From CAYMLL01 sp964390645 (lineage in GTDB: Bacteria > Planctomycetota > UBA8108), in NCBI GenBank assembly GCA_964390645.1, contig CAYMLL010000222.1, forward strand, positions 1 through 13,299: DNA of 13,299 bases, read 5' to 3'. The stretch's first letter is position 1. Every line of letters begins with the position of its first letter. This document shows, piece after piece, positions 1 to 7,748 of this stretch. The notes beneath the pieces were generated by a model, which worked only from the letters and a program-made list of their open reading frames with translations, was not told where the DNA came from and made no database searches. The position numbers and the translations under genes were made by a program.

Positions 1-922
1 GCGTCTTCTGCGCGACGAGCGCTCGAGCGCGCTCGGGCGGCTCTTCGCTTCGCAGTGGCTGGGTTCGGATCAGCTCGGTGTACGCGTGCGGCCGGATCCG
101 ATCGACAATCCGTTCATGACCGACTCGCTGATGGTCTCCATGCAAGAGGAGACCGTGATGTTCTTCTCCCACCTGCTTGCGGAGAACCGTCCGATCTCGG
201 AGCTCGTCGACGCGAACTACTCGTTCGTCAACGAGGAGCTGGCGAAGCACTACGGGGTGGCCGGTGTTCGCGGCCACCGCCTGCGTCGCGTCGCGATGGA
301 CACATCCCAGCGCGGGGGCATCTTCGGTCACGCGGGACTCCTGATGGTCACATCGCACCCGGGCCGCACGAGTCCGGTGCTGCGTGGGCGGTGGATTCTC
401 GCGGATGTGCTCGGCATGCCTCCGCCGCCGCCGCCGCCGAACGCCAGTGAGCTGTCGCCCGAGGTGGAGAGGAGGAGGCGACTGTCACAGCGCGAGAAGC
501 TCGAGCTTCACCGCGTGAATCCCGCCTGCGCGGGCTGCCACTCGCGCATCGACCCGCTCGGGTTCAGCCTCCAGAACTTCGATCGCTTCGGGCGCTGGCG
601 AGAGCGACGCGGGCGCTCCCGCATCGACGCGCGAGGCCGGCTGCCCAACTGGACCGAGTTCACCGGTCCCTCGGGGCTCAAGCGAGTCGTCGTGGAGCAG
701 CACCTGGACGATCTGACGCGACAGCTGGCACGCAAGATGCTCGCCTACGGGCTCGGGCGACAGCTGGAGTACTACGATGTCCCGGCCGTACGCAAGATTG
801 TCACGAAGGTCCAGGACGACGGCTACCGCCTCCGGACGCTGGTGCTGGAGGTCGCGAGGAGCTACCCTTTCCGGTATCGCAAGAACCGGACCGGTGTCTC
901 CCGGCAGGAGAAGGGCGGATGA
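1..922 (+). CDS. DUF1592/DUF1588/DUF1585 haem-motif protein, C-terminal part (5' end beyond window)
   Basis: The frame is open from the window edge, so the start is not visible; 306 residues can be read. The order fits the planctomycete family: the end of DUF1592 (about residues 1-75), DUF1588 with the RGGIFGHAGLL segment (from residue 104), a seven-proline run (nt 419-439) and a CAGCH motif (nt 527-541) followed by SRIDPLGF, then DUF1585 (about 235-300) with LAYGLGRQLEYYD. CAGCH matches the CxxCH pattern for covalent c-type haem, which implies export, but the signal peptide is out of view. Full-length relatives usually carry further N-terminal domains. The molecular function of the family is unknown; a role in periplasmic electron transfer is inference. 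The stop overlaps the next start as ATGA (919-922), so the two genes are probably translated together. Family assignment is firm, function is not. Confidence 0.93.
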   Translation, partial: RLLRDERSSALGRLFASQWLGSDQLGVRVRPDPIDNPFMTDSLMVSMQEETVMFFSHLLAENRPISELVDANYSFVNEELAKHYGVAGVRGHRLRRVAMDTSQRGGIFGHAGLLMVTSHPGRTSPVLRGRWILADVLGMPPPPPPPNASELSPEVERRRRLSQREKLELHRVNPACAGCHSRIDPLGFSLQNFDRFGRWRERRGRSRIDARGRLPNWTEFTGPSGLKRVVVEQHLDDLTRQLARKMLAYGLGRQLEYYDVPAVRKIVTKVQDDGYRLRTLVLEVARSYPFRYRKNRTGVSRQEKGG

Positions 923-2286
923 GTGATCGAGCGAAGTTGAAGCTGACCCGGCGGAGCATCCTGCACGGCCGCGGCGCGACCGTCTGCTTGCCGTGGCTCG
1001 AGACCCTGGCGGCAGCGAGCGACTCGGCCGGGAGGCTTCCCGGTGCAGCGGGCTCGCGCGTGCGTGCGGCGTACCTCTACATTCCGAATGGCGTCGCCGA
1101 CGGCGGCTGGGATGCCGCGAAGGTCGACGACGAGGGGCGCCTGCTCGCTCTCAACAAGTGGATGGCGCCGCTCGAGCCGTACCGATCCGATCTGCTCCTG
1201 CCCCGCAACGTCTGGACTCCTCGCGGCAACGGACACAGCGCCGGGACGGCGACGTGGCTGACGGGTCATCACTACGACGGCAAGAGGATCGACGCCGGCG
1301 GCGCCTCCGTGGACCAGCTGGCGGCGAGCAAGATCGGCGGCTCGACGTTGCTGCCGTCGCTCGAGCTCTCGTTGCGCGGCGAGGGCTTCTTCTCCAAGAG
1401 CCTCTCGCGTAACACGCTGTCGTGGCTCTCGGGACGTCAGCCTGCGAGCCGCGAGACAGTGCCGCGCGTCGTCTTCGATCGTATGTTTCGCGGTGGCGGA
1501 CGTACCGAGACGGAGCGCAGCGTCCTCGACCTCGTCCTCGGCCAGGCCGGGCGTCTGCGCCGCGAGGTCAGCGACGCCGACGGCCGCAAGGTCGACGAGT
1601 ATCTCGACGCGGTCCGGTCTGTGGAGAAGCGTCTGGAGTTCGCCGAGAAGAAGTCGAAGGCCGTGAGCGACGACCGTGCGCTCACCGACACGCTCACGCG
1701 ACCGGCGCCGGGGATCCCGACGGACCACCAGGAGTACATTCGCCTGATGCTCGATCTCGTCGTGCTGGCGTTCTGGTCGGACGCGACGCGCGTCGTCACG
1801 TTCATGCTCGATCACGGCCAGAGCAATCGCTACTTCAACTTCGTCCCGGGAGTCAAGGGCACCTGGCACGCGCTCTCTCACTACCGCGATTTCAGCGGCA
1901 AGACCGAAGATGATGACGGCATCACCTCGTGGGGGTCGTTGGAGGAGAAGCGGGACATGTACAACGAGGTGACGCGCTGGCACAACGCGCAGGTCGCGTA
2001 CCTCATCGGTCGTCTGAAGGGTGTTCCGGAAGGCGAAGGTACGCTGCTGGACAGCTCGATGATTCTCTACGGATCGAGCCTCTCCGACGGCCATGAGCAC
2101 GCTGCGAAGAACTTGCCGCTGCTCCTGGCCGGCGGCGGCGGCGGAACGATCCGCGGCGGCCGGCAGATCCGGTTCGAGAAGCCAAGGTCGATGTCGGACC
2201 TGCACCTCTCGATGCTCCACCGTCTCGGCGCCAGCGTCGACGAGTTCGGCGGTAGCGACACACCGATGACCGAGATAGACGTCTGA
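919..2286 (+). CDS. DUF1552 family protein with Tat-like signal
   Basis: This is a 455-residue protein, normal for DUF1552. The start ATG at 919 overlaps the preceding stop by four bases, and AGGAG (906-910) lies 8 nt upstream. The N-terminus has a twin-arginine-like motif (TRRSIL, residues 10-15) and a short hydrophobic stretch ending near LPWLETLAAA, so export in folded form is likely. Family-typical segments are YLYIPNGV soon after the signal, HSAGTATWLTGHHY, a central MLDHGQSNR segment and a C-terminal SSMILYGSSLSDGHEH block. DUF1552 has no established activity; it is habitually encoded beside DUF1592/1588/1585 proteins, as here. The His/Asp-rich conserved segments are compatible with a metal-dependent hydrolase fold, but this is only a guess. 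Family confidence is high, function unknown. Confidence 0.93.
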   Translation: MSDRAKLKLTRRSILHGRGATVCLPWLETLAAASDSAGRLPGAAGSRVRAAYLYIPNGVADGGWDAAKVDDEGRLLALNKWMAPLEPYRSDLLLPRNVWTPRGNGHSAGTATWLTGHHYDGKRIDAGGASVDQLAASKIGGSTLLPSLELSLRGEGFFSKSLSRNTLSWLSGRQPASRETVPRVVFDRMFRGGGRTETERSVLDLVLGQAGRLRREVSDADGRKVDEYLDAVRSVEKRLEFAEKKSKAVSDDRALTDTLTRPAPGIPTDHQEYIRLMLDLVVLAFWSDATRVVTFMLDHGQSNRYFNFVPGVKGTWHALSHYRDFSGKTEDDDGITSWGSLEEKRDMYNEVTRWHNAQVAYLIGRLKGVPEGEGTLLDSSMILYGSSLSDGHEHAAKNLPLLLAGGGGGTIRGGRQIRFEKPRSMSDLHLSMLHRLGASVDEFGGSDTPMTEIDV

Positions 2287-2325
2287 ACCGGGTGCCGGGG
2301 CCGCATTCACGAGCCCCACCTCATC

Positions 2326-2333
2326 GAGGAAGG
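2326..2333 (+). promoter_or_regulatory. Ribosome binding site fixing the DPP III start
   Basis: GAGGAAGG lies three bases before ATG 2337 at its 3' end, with the GAGG core 7 nt away. No comparable site precedes the upstream in-frame GTG at 2292. It supports 2337 as the real start, which also places a hydrophobic signal right at the N-terminus. Confidence 0.7.
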
Positions 2334-2336
2334 AAC

Positions 2337-4436
2337 ATGAAGAGTTTGAACACAGCTTCCGTGGCTTCCGTTGTCCTGCTGACGCTGTCGTTCAGTTGTT
2401 CTCCCTCGCCCACGCGGCCGCACCACCCGGACCCGGGCGACATGCGGTCGCAGGTCGAGTCGATCGTGGCGCCGGCGGAGCCGTCGTTCCGGCACGAGGC
2501 CGAGCGATTCGGCGACCTTCGTGTGTTGCGGTATCAGGTGCCGGGATTCGCCGAGCTCGATCTCCAGAAGAAGAAGCTGCTCTACTACCTCTACGAGGCG
2601 GCGCTCGCGGGCCGGGAGATCATCTACGACCAGAAGTACGGCTACAATCTGACCATCAAGCGCACGCTCGAGGAGATTGTTCGCCGGTATCCGGGGGACC
2701 GTACGACGGACGATTTCGGGAAGCTCCTCGTCTACGTGAAGCGGGTCTGGTTCTCCAACGGTATTCACCACCACTACTCCAACGAGAAGTTCGTCCCGGA
2801 GATCTCCTTCGACGTCTTCGCAGGCTACGTCCGGGGGACTCCCGGGAGCTTCCCGGTGCGTGAGGGACAGTCGCCGGACGACCTCCTCGCGGAGCTCCGC
2901 CCGGTGATGTTCGATCCGGAAGTCGACGCGAAGCTCGTCAACAAGGCGAAGGGAGAAGATCTCGTCGCCACATCGGCGGTGAACTTCTACGTTGGCGTGA
3001 ACCAGAAGGACGTCGAGGCGTTCTACGCGGCGAGGAGGAAGGCGAACGATCCCACGCCGATCTCGTACGGGTTGAATGCGCAGCTCGTCGGTACCGTGGG
3101 CCACGTCGCCGAGCGGGTCTGGAAGGTGGGCGGCATGTACGGGGAGGCGCTCACGGAGGTCGTCTCGTGGCTCGAGCAGGCCGTCGGTGTCGCGGAGAAC
3201 GACGCGCAGCGCGACGCGCTCCGGAAGCTCGTGAAGTACTATCGCAGCGGCGATCTGGTCGACTGGGATGTGTACAACATCGCGTGGGTCAAGGACATCG
3301 ACTCCGACATCGACGTGATCAGCGGCTTCGTCGAGGTCTACAACGATCCTCTGGGCTACCGCGGCTCGTTCGAGTCGGTCGTCTCGGTGCGAGATCCGGT
3401 TGCCACGAAGCGCATCGCGGCGCTCGCCGAGGACGCACAGTGGTTCGAGGACCATGCGCCGCTCGTTTCATCCCACAGGAAGAAGGAGGTCAAGGGCATC
3501 TCGGCGAAGGTGATCAATGTCGTCGTCGAGTCGGGAGACTCGTCTCCCGCGTCGCCGATCGGCATCAACCTTCCGAACGCCGACTGGATCCGCAAGCAGC
3601 ATGGGTCGAAGTCCGTCAACCTCGCGAACATCGTCACCGCGTACAACCAGGTCAAGGGAGCGGCGCTGTCGGAGTTCGCCTGGGACGAGGATGAGATCGC
3701 TCGCTCCCGCGAGCACGGAGAGCTTGCCGACAACCTCCACACCGATATGCACGAGGTGCTCGGGCACGCATCCGGTCAGATCAATCCCGGGGTCGGCACG
3801 CCGAAGCAGACACTCAAGAACTACGCTTCGACGCTCGAGGAAGCGCGCGCGGATCTCTTCGCTCTCTACTACATGCTGGACGAGAAGCTCGTTGATATGG
3901 GGCTGATGTCGTCCCTCGAGGTGGGAAGAGCCGGCTACGATATGTACATCCGCAACGGCCTCATCTCCCAGCTCCGGCGCGTGAAGCCGGGGGCTGACAT
4001 CGAGGAGGACCACATGAGGAACCGTCAGCTGGTCGCCGCATGGGTCTACGAGAAGGGCAAGGTCGACAACGTCATCGAGAAGCGGACGCGCGACGGAAAG
4101 ACCTTCTTCGTCGTCCGCGACTACCAGAGGCTGCGTGTGCTGTTCGGTGATCTCCTGCGCGAGATCCAGCGTATCAAGTCCGAGGGCGACTTCGAGGGCG
4201 GAGAGCATCTCGTCGAGACATACGGTGTGAAGGTCGACCCGGACCTCCACCGCGAGGTGCTGGCGCGTTACGAGAAGCTCGACGTCCCGGCGTTTTCCGG
4301 GTTCATCAATCCGGTGCTCACCCCGGTCGAGAAGGACGGCGAGATCGTCGACGTGCGGATCTCGTATCCGGACGACTTCACGAAGCAGATGCTCGACTAC
4401 GCGGAGCGCTACGCGTTTCTGCCGGCATGGAATTGA
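2337..4436 (+). CDS. Dipeptidyl-peptidase III homologue (peptidase family M49), probable lipoprotein
   Basis: This predicted zinc exopeptidase removes dipeptides from the N-termini of peptides. From ATG 2337 it is 699 residues, the usual size for bacterial M49 enzymes. The M49 signature HEVLGH is at residues 472-477 (two zinc-ligand histidines and the catalytic Glu), and EEARAD at 501-506 supplies the third zinc ligand. Other family-like blocks are FVEVYNDPLGYRGSFE, LPNADWIRKQHG and a helical MYGEALTEVVSWLEQAV stretch. The first 20 residues are hydrophobic and end in FSC (Cys21) followed by a Ser/Pro/His-rich linker, which looks like a lipoprotein signal, although the lipobox is not canonical (Ser rather than Leu at -3). 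The well-studied relatives are cytosolic, so export would be notable. It sits 50 nt after the DUF1552 gene and 29 nt before the sulfatase start, consistent with one operon. The enzyme family is secure; the location is inferred. Confidence 0.93.
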   Translation: MKSLNTASVASVVLLTLSFSCSPSPTRPHHPDPGDMRSQVESIVAPAEPSFRHEAERFGDLRVLRYQVPGFAELDLQKKKLLYYLYEAALAGREIIYDQKYGYNLTIKRTLEEIVRRYPGDRTTDDFGKLLVYVKRVWFSNGIHHHYSNEKFVPEISFDVFAGYVRGTPGSFPVREGQSPDDLLAELRPVMFDPEVDAKLVNKAKGEDLVATSAVNFYVGVNQKDVEAFYAARRKANDPTPISYGLNAQLVGTVGHVAERVWKVGGMYGEALTEVVSWLEQAVGVAENDAQRDALRKLVKYYRSGDLVDWDVYNIAWVKDIDSDIDVISGFVEVYNDPLGYRGSFESVVSVRDPVATKRIAALAEDAQWFEDHAPLVSSHRKKEVKGISAKVINVVVESGDSSPASPIGINLPNADWIRKQHGSKSVNLANIVTAYNQVKGAALSEFAWDEDEIARSREHGELADNLHTDMHEVLGHASGQINPGVGTPKQTLKNYASTLEEARADLFALYYMLDEKLVDMGLMSSLEVGRAGYDMYIRNGLISQLRRVKPGADIEEDHMRNRQLVAAWVYEKGKVDNVIEKRTRDGKTFFVVRDYQRLRVLFGDLLREIQRIKSEGDFEGGEHLVETYGVKVDPDLHREVLARYEKLDVPAFSGFINPVLTPVEKDGEIVDVRISYPDDFTKQMLDYAERYAFLPAWN

Positions 4437-4453
4437 GGCGGGCGCGACAGCGC

Positions 4454-4458
4454 AGGAG
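4454..4458 (+). promoter_or_regulatory. Ribosome binding site deciding the sulfatase start
   Basis: AGGAG ends 7 nt before ATG 4466. The alternative ATG at 4427 overlaps the DPP III gene and has no such site, and starting there would put 13 mostly charged residues before the signal peptide. ATG 4496 remains possible but has a poorer upstream sequence. Confidence 0.65.
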
Positions 4459-4465
4459 TGGCCGG

Positions 4466-6004
4466 ATGATCGACTCGAGCGCTCGGTTTCGGATCATGTC
4501 CACGATCCTGCTCCTGTCGGGAGCGATCGCCGCCGAGGCCGGTGGCGTGGAGAGGCCCAACATCCTCTTCATCATGTCGGATGACCACGCCGCCCACGCC
4601 ATCGGTGCGTACGGCGGGCGTCTGGCGAGGCTCGATCCGACACCGAACATCGACCGCCTGGCGACGGAGGGCGCGCTGCTGAGCAACGTCTTCTGCACGA
4701 ACTCTATCTGCACGCCCAGCCGCGCGACCATCCTTACGGGACAGTACAGTCACCGAAACGGCATCCGCACGCTGCGAGGCGGCATCGCCGCGGACCGCCA
4801 GACGCTCGCGATTCGCATGAAGGCGGCGGGCTACGAGACCGCGATCGTCGGCAAGTGGCATCTCAAGGACGAGCCCGGCGCGTTCGATTTCTACACCGTT
4901 CTTCCGGGGCAGGGCTCTTACTTCAACCCGATCTTCCGCGTGCGCGGACCGAAGCCGTGGCCGCAGAATACGACGCGCGCCAGGGGCTACGACTCGAAGC
5001 ACTCGTCGGACGCGATCACGGCCATTTCGCTGAAGTGGATGACGAACAGGAAGAAGAGCAAACCGTTCTTCCTCATGCATCACTTCAAGGCTCCGCATGA
5101 CAATTTCGAGAACGCCGAGCGCTACGACTGGCTCTACCAGGACATCGACATCCCGGAGCCGGAGAGTCTGTGGCGGCGTCGGGAGCACGGTCCGAAGGGC
5201 CGACCGGCTTACGGCACATCGGTCGGGCCGCGCAACAAGCGGCGCAACATGGGACACCACATGTTCGTCGATCGTTCGCTTCGGGCGCGCGAGTACACGC
5301 GGGAGTCGTACCAGCGCTACCTGAAGAAGTTCCTGCGTTGCGTGAAGGGTGTCGACGACAACGTCGGCCGCCTCATCGCGCATCTCGAGAAGAGCGGCGA
5401 GCTCGACAACACGATCATCATCTACACGGCCGACCAGGGGTTCATGCTCGGTGAGCACGACTACATCGACAAGCGGTGGATGTACGAGGAGTCGCTCCGC
5501 ATGCCGTTTCTCGTGCGTCACCCGAAATCGATCCGTGAGGGGACGCGCAGCGACGCGATTATCAACAACGTCGACTTCGCGCCGACGCTTCTCGCGATGG
5601 CTGGCTCGACCGCCAGCGGCGAGATGCAAGGCCGCAGCTTCCTGCCGATCCTCCACGGTGAGCCGGCTGCGGCGGACTGGCCGAGATCGACGTACTACCG
5701 CTACTGGATGCACATGGCGCACCACGACAACCCCGCGCACTACGGTATCCGCACGAAGACGCACAAGCTGATCTTCTTCTACGGGCTGCCGCTCGATGCG
5801 CGCGGCGCGAGGCCGGAGCCCACGACGCCTCACTGGGAGCTCTACGATCTGGCCAAGGACCCACGCGAAGTGATGAACGTCCACGGAGATCCCGCCTATG
5901 CGGAGATTCAGGCGTCGCTGCGCGCCGAGCTCTTCCGACTCAAGAAGGCGGTGGGGGACGACGACGCCAAGCACCCGGAGCTGAGGAAGCTCGTGGCGGA
6001 CTGA
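4466..6004 (+). CDS. Type I (formylglycine-dependent) sulfatase, exported
   Basis: This predicted sulfate-ester hydrolase of the S1/alkaline-phosphatase superfamily has 512 residues from ATG 4466. A signal peptide covers about residues 1-26, with a hydrophobic run around STILLLSGAIAA and probable cleavage near AEA. Active-site features are the N-terminal metal ligands in SDDH (39-41), the C-x-P-S-R signature CTPSRATILTG whose Cys82 would be converted to formylglycine, an HFKAPHD segment, and the second metal pair Asp323-Gln324 in TADQGFMLGEHDY. The C-terminal third has the usual YGIRTKTHKLI and ELYDLAKDP segments. The overall look resembles glucosamine-6-sulfatase or iduronate-sulfatase type members, but the substrate cannot be assigned by eye. 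No sulfatase-maturation enzyme (FGE or anSME) is in the window, so maturation must come from elsewhere. It follows the DPP III gene by 29 nt and converges on the transporter gene. Confidence 0.94.
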   Translation: MIDSSARFRIMSTILLLSGAIAAEAGGVERPNILFIMSDDHAAHAIGAYGGRLARLDPTPNIDRLATEGALLSNVFCTNSICTPSRATILTGQYSHRNGIRTLRGGIAADRQTLAIRMKAAGYETAIVGKWHLKDEPGAFDFYTVLPGQGSYFNPIFRVRGPKPWPQNTTRARGYDSKHSSDAITAISLKWMTNRKKSKPFFLMHHFKAPHDNFENAERYDWLYQDIDIPEPESLWRRREHGPKGRPAYGTSVGPRNKRRNMGHHMFVDRSLRAREYTRESYQRYLKKFLRCVKGVDDNVGRLIAHLEKSGELDNTIIIYTADQGFMLGEHDYIDKRWMYEESLRMPFLVRHPKSIREGTRSDAIINNVDFAPTLLAMAGSTASGEMQGRSFLPILHGEPAAADWPRSTYYRYWMHMAHHDNPAHYGIRTKTHKLIFFYGLPLDARGARPEPTTPHWELYDLAKDPREVMNVHGDPAYAEIQASLRAELFRLKKAVGDDDAKHPELRKLVAD

Positions 6005-6039
6005 CCCGGGTCTCCCCGTGTCGCTGCTCGTCGCTGCTG

Positions 6040-6076
6040 CCTCGCCGTGCTCTCGAAGGCGCGGCGGCCGGCGAGG
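6040..6076. terminator. Inverted repeat between convergent genes, possible shared terminator
   Basis: CCTCGCCG (6040-6047) and CGGCGAGG (6069-6076) form a perfect 8-bp inverted repeat around a 21-nt GC-rich loop. It lies 35 nt after the sulfatase stop and 10 nt beyond the transporter stop on the other strand, where a bidirectional terminator would be expected. Neither side has a clear T-run, so it is not a textbook intrinsic terminator, and in such GC-rich DNA an 8-bp repeat can arise by chance. Confidence 0.35.
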
Positions 6077-6086
6077 ACAGGTCTAT

Positions 6087-7571
6087 CTATCGCTGCGCGC
6101 GCACGATTCTCCGGTTGAGGATGATCGCCAGCGCCAGGATCACCGCCCACTGCGCGACGCACGTCATCACGCTGAACGGCTTCAGCGGGTTCCACCACGA
6201 GCCGGGGTCGTACTCGGCGGCGGCGAGGTAGAGCCACCATCCGAGGAGCAGGATCGCCTGTATCGGCACCAGCCACGCTACGATGAGCTGCCATGCTCGG
6301 CTCGGCCTCCAGTCACCGGGTGACGTCTCGATGATCTCGGATCGCAGCTTCCCGGCGCCGTAGCGGCGCACCGCGAACGCGACGAATGCGCCCGCGAGCA
6401 TCAGGGCGACGCCCCAGACGAAGTCCTGGTTGCCGAGGAATCCGAGGTGCATCGCCGACGGCAGGCCGAGCGTGAATCCGGCGCCGCAGACGATCGCGAC
6501 GGCCTTCTCGCGCTTCATGCCGGAGTCGACGCAGACGCGCGTCGCCAGCTCGATCATCGCGATCAGCGAGCTGAAAGCAGCGAAGGAGAGACCGAGGAAG
6601 AAGAGAATCGCGAGCCCGCGCCCGAAGCCGATCTTCGCGAGGAGCTGAGGGATCCAGATGAAGGTCAGTCCGGTCGACGCAGGACCGCTCTCTTTCATCA
6701 CGACGAGAATCTCCTCCCGCGTGTGATTCACTCCGTAGATCGCGAACACAGCCGCGAAGATCGTGATCGCCGCGAGCAGCGAGACCGTGTTGTTGCCGAT
6801 CGCGGTGACGAACGCATTCTTCACGACGCCGTGCCGTCTACGCATGTAGATCGCGTAGGTGAGGATCAGTCCCCAGCCGGCGCCGGTGTCCCACGCGTTT
6901 TGCGTCAAGGCCTCGAGCCAGATTCGCGGCTTCGTGAGGAGCTCCCACTGCGGGGTGAAGAGGAAGCGGATGCCGTCCCCGGCGCCGTCGAGCGTGACCG
7001 CGCGCACGAGCGAGATCAGGACGACGACGAGCAGCGCCGGGATCAGCACCTTGTTGGCGCGCTCGATCGACTTGACGCCCTTCCACACGACGATGGCGCC
7101 GACGAGCATCGCGAGCGCATGAAACGCCACCGGCCAGCCGCTCGACTGAAACGACTCCCAGATCTCCGTGGAGCCGGCCGTGTCCGTCGGCAGTGGAGCG
7201 GAGAGCATGCGAATGAAGTAGAACACGCACCAGCCGGCGACGACCGAGTAGTAGAACATGATCGCGGTGGCGACGAACGCGATGAACGTCCCCATCCACG
7301 CAAAGCGCTGGCCGGCGAACGAGGCGAAGGAGCCGACGAGCCCGCGACGCGTCGTCCGGCCGATCGCGTACTCCGCGATGATCAGTGGAATGCTCCAGAC
7401 GAAGAGGAACACGATCCATGCGACCAGGAAGGCGCCGGCACCCTCGTCACCGCTCTGTTGCGCCGCGATGCGCGGAAAGCGCCAGATGTTGCCGGTGCCG
7501 ACCGCGATGCCGAGGACGCTGAGGATCAGTCCCAGTCGCGTTGAGAAACGGGGCTCGTTGCTGTCGGTCAT
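6087..7571 (-). CDS. Sodium:neurotransmitter symporter (NSS/SNF) family transporter
   Basis: This predicted inner-membrane Na+-coupled importer, probably of an amino acid or related amine, has 494 residues and about twelve hydrophobic segments in the LeuT arrangement. TM1 carries the hallmark GIAVGTGNIWRFP (residues 21-33), including the unwound-helix Asn28 that binds sodium in LeuT. TM8 has FAAFSSLIAM, with Ser-Ser at the Na2 positions (Thr354/Ser355 in LeuT). TM6 reads TQNAWDTGAGWG, which places Asp228 where LeuT has Thr254 and Trp227 at the Phe253 gate. TM7 has Asn260 at LeuT Asn286 and Ser264 at LeuT Glu290. These alignments were made by eye. ATG 7571 is chosen because a longer frame from 7631 adds 20 Arg-rich residues. 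It is divergent from the dehydrogenase gene and convergent with the sulfatase gene. The substrate is unknown. Confidence 0.95.
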   Translation of the reverse strand: MTDSNEPRFSTRLGLILSVLGIAVGTGNIWRFPRIAAQQSGDEGAGAFLVAWIVFLFVWSIPLIIAEYAIGRTTRRGLVGSFASFAGQRFAWMGTFIAFVATAIMFYYSVVAGWCVFYFIRMLSAPLPTDTAGSTEIWESFQSSGWPVAFHALAMLVGAIVVWKGVKSIERANKVLIPALLVVVLISLVRAVTLDGAGDGIRFLFTPQWELLTKPRIWLEALTQNAWDTGAGWGLILTYAIYMRRRHGVVKNAFVTAIGNNTVSLLAAITIFAAVFAIYGVNHTREEILVVMKESGPASTGLTFIWIPQLLAKIGFGRGLAILFFLGLSFAAFSSLIAMIELATRVCVDSGMKREKAVAIVCGAGFTLGLPSAMHLGFLGNQDFVWGVALMLAGAFVAFAVRRYGAGKLRSEIIETSPGDWRPSRAWQLIVAWLVPIQAILLLGWWLYLAAAEYDPGSWWNPLKPFSVMTCVAQWAVILALAIILNRRIVRAQR

Positions 7572-7643
7572 GGCGCTTCGCTTGCTCCGGGCTCGCGCCC
7601 ACAGGATCGGTTCTGAACGCCGGAATCGCAAGAGTGCTCCGGA

Positions 7644-7672
7644 TTGACTCGTCCGCTGAGCCTACTTAGTCT
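7644..7672 (+). promoter_or_regulatory. Candidate sigma-70-like promoter for the dehydrogenase/cytochrome gene
   Basis: TTGACT (7644-7649, five of six matches to the -35 consensus) is followed after 17 nt by TAGTCT (7667-7672, which keeps only the TAnnnT pattern of a -10). Transcription would begin near 7679, about 70 nt before ATG 7749, inside the 177-bp gap between the divergent transporter and dehydrogenase genes. The -10 is weak. I see no convincing promoter for the transporter on the other strand of this gap. Confidence 0.35.
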
Positions 7673-7748
7673 GATCATCGCCGCGCCGGGTCGTTGTCGG
7701 CCGATGTGCGCTCGGGGGAGATCGATCTTCGAGGAGTCTCGTCTACAG

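Noticed and set aside
419..439. Seven-proline run as a possible regulatory stalling site
   Set aside because: A proline run at this point is typical of the DUF1588 family, so it needs no special explanation beyond normal EF-P-assisted translation.
2292..2336. N-terminal extension of the DPP III gene from GTG 2292
   Set aside because: It adds 15 Pro/Arg-rich residues before the hydrophobic signal and lacks a ribosome binding site, whereas ATG 2337 has GAGGAAGG.
7644..7748. N-terminal extension of the dehydrogenase gene from TTG 7644
   Set aside because: It would bury the signal peptide behind 35 residues, and the start overlaps a candidate -35 element.
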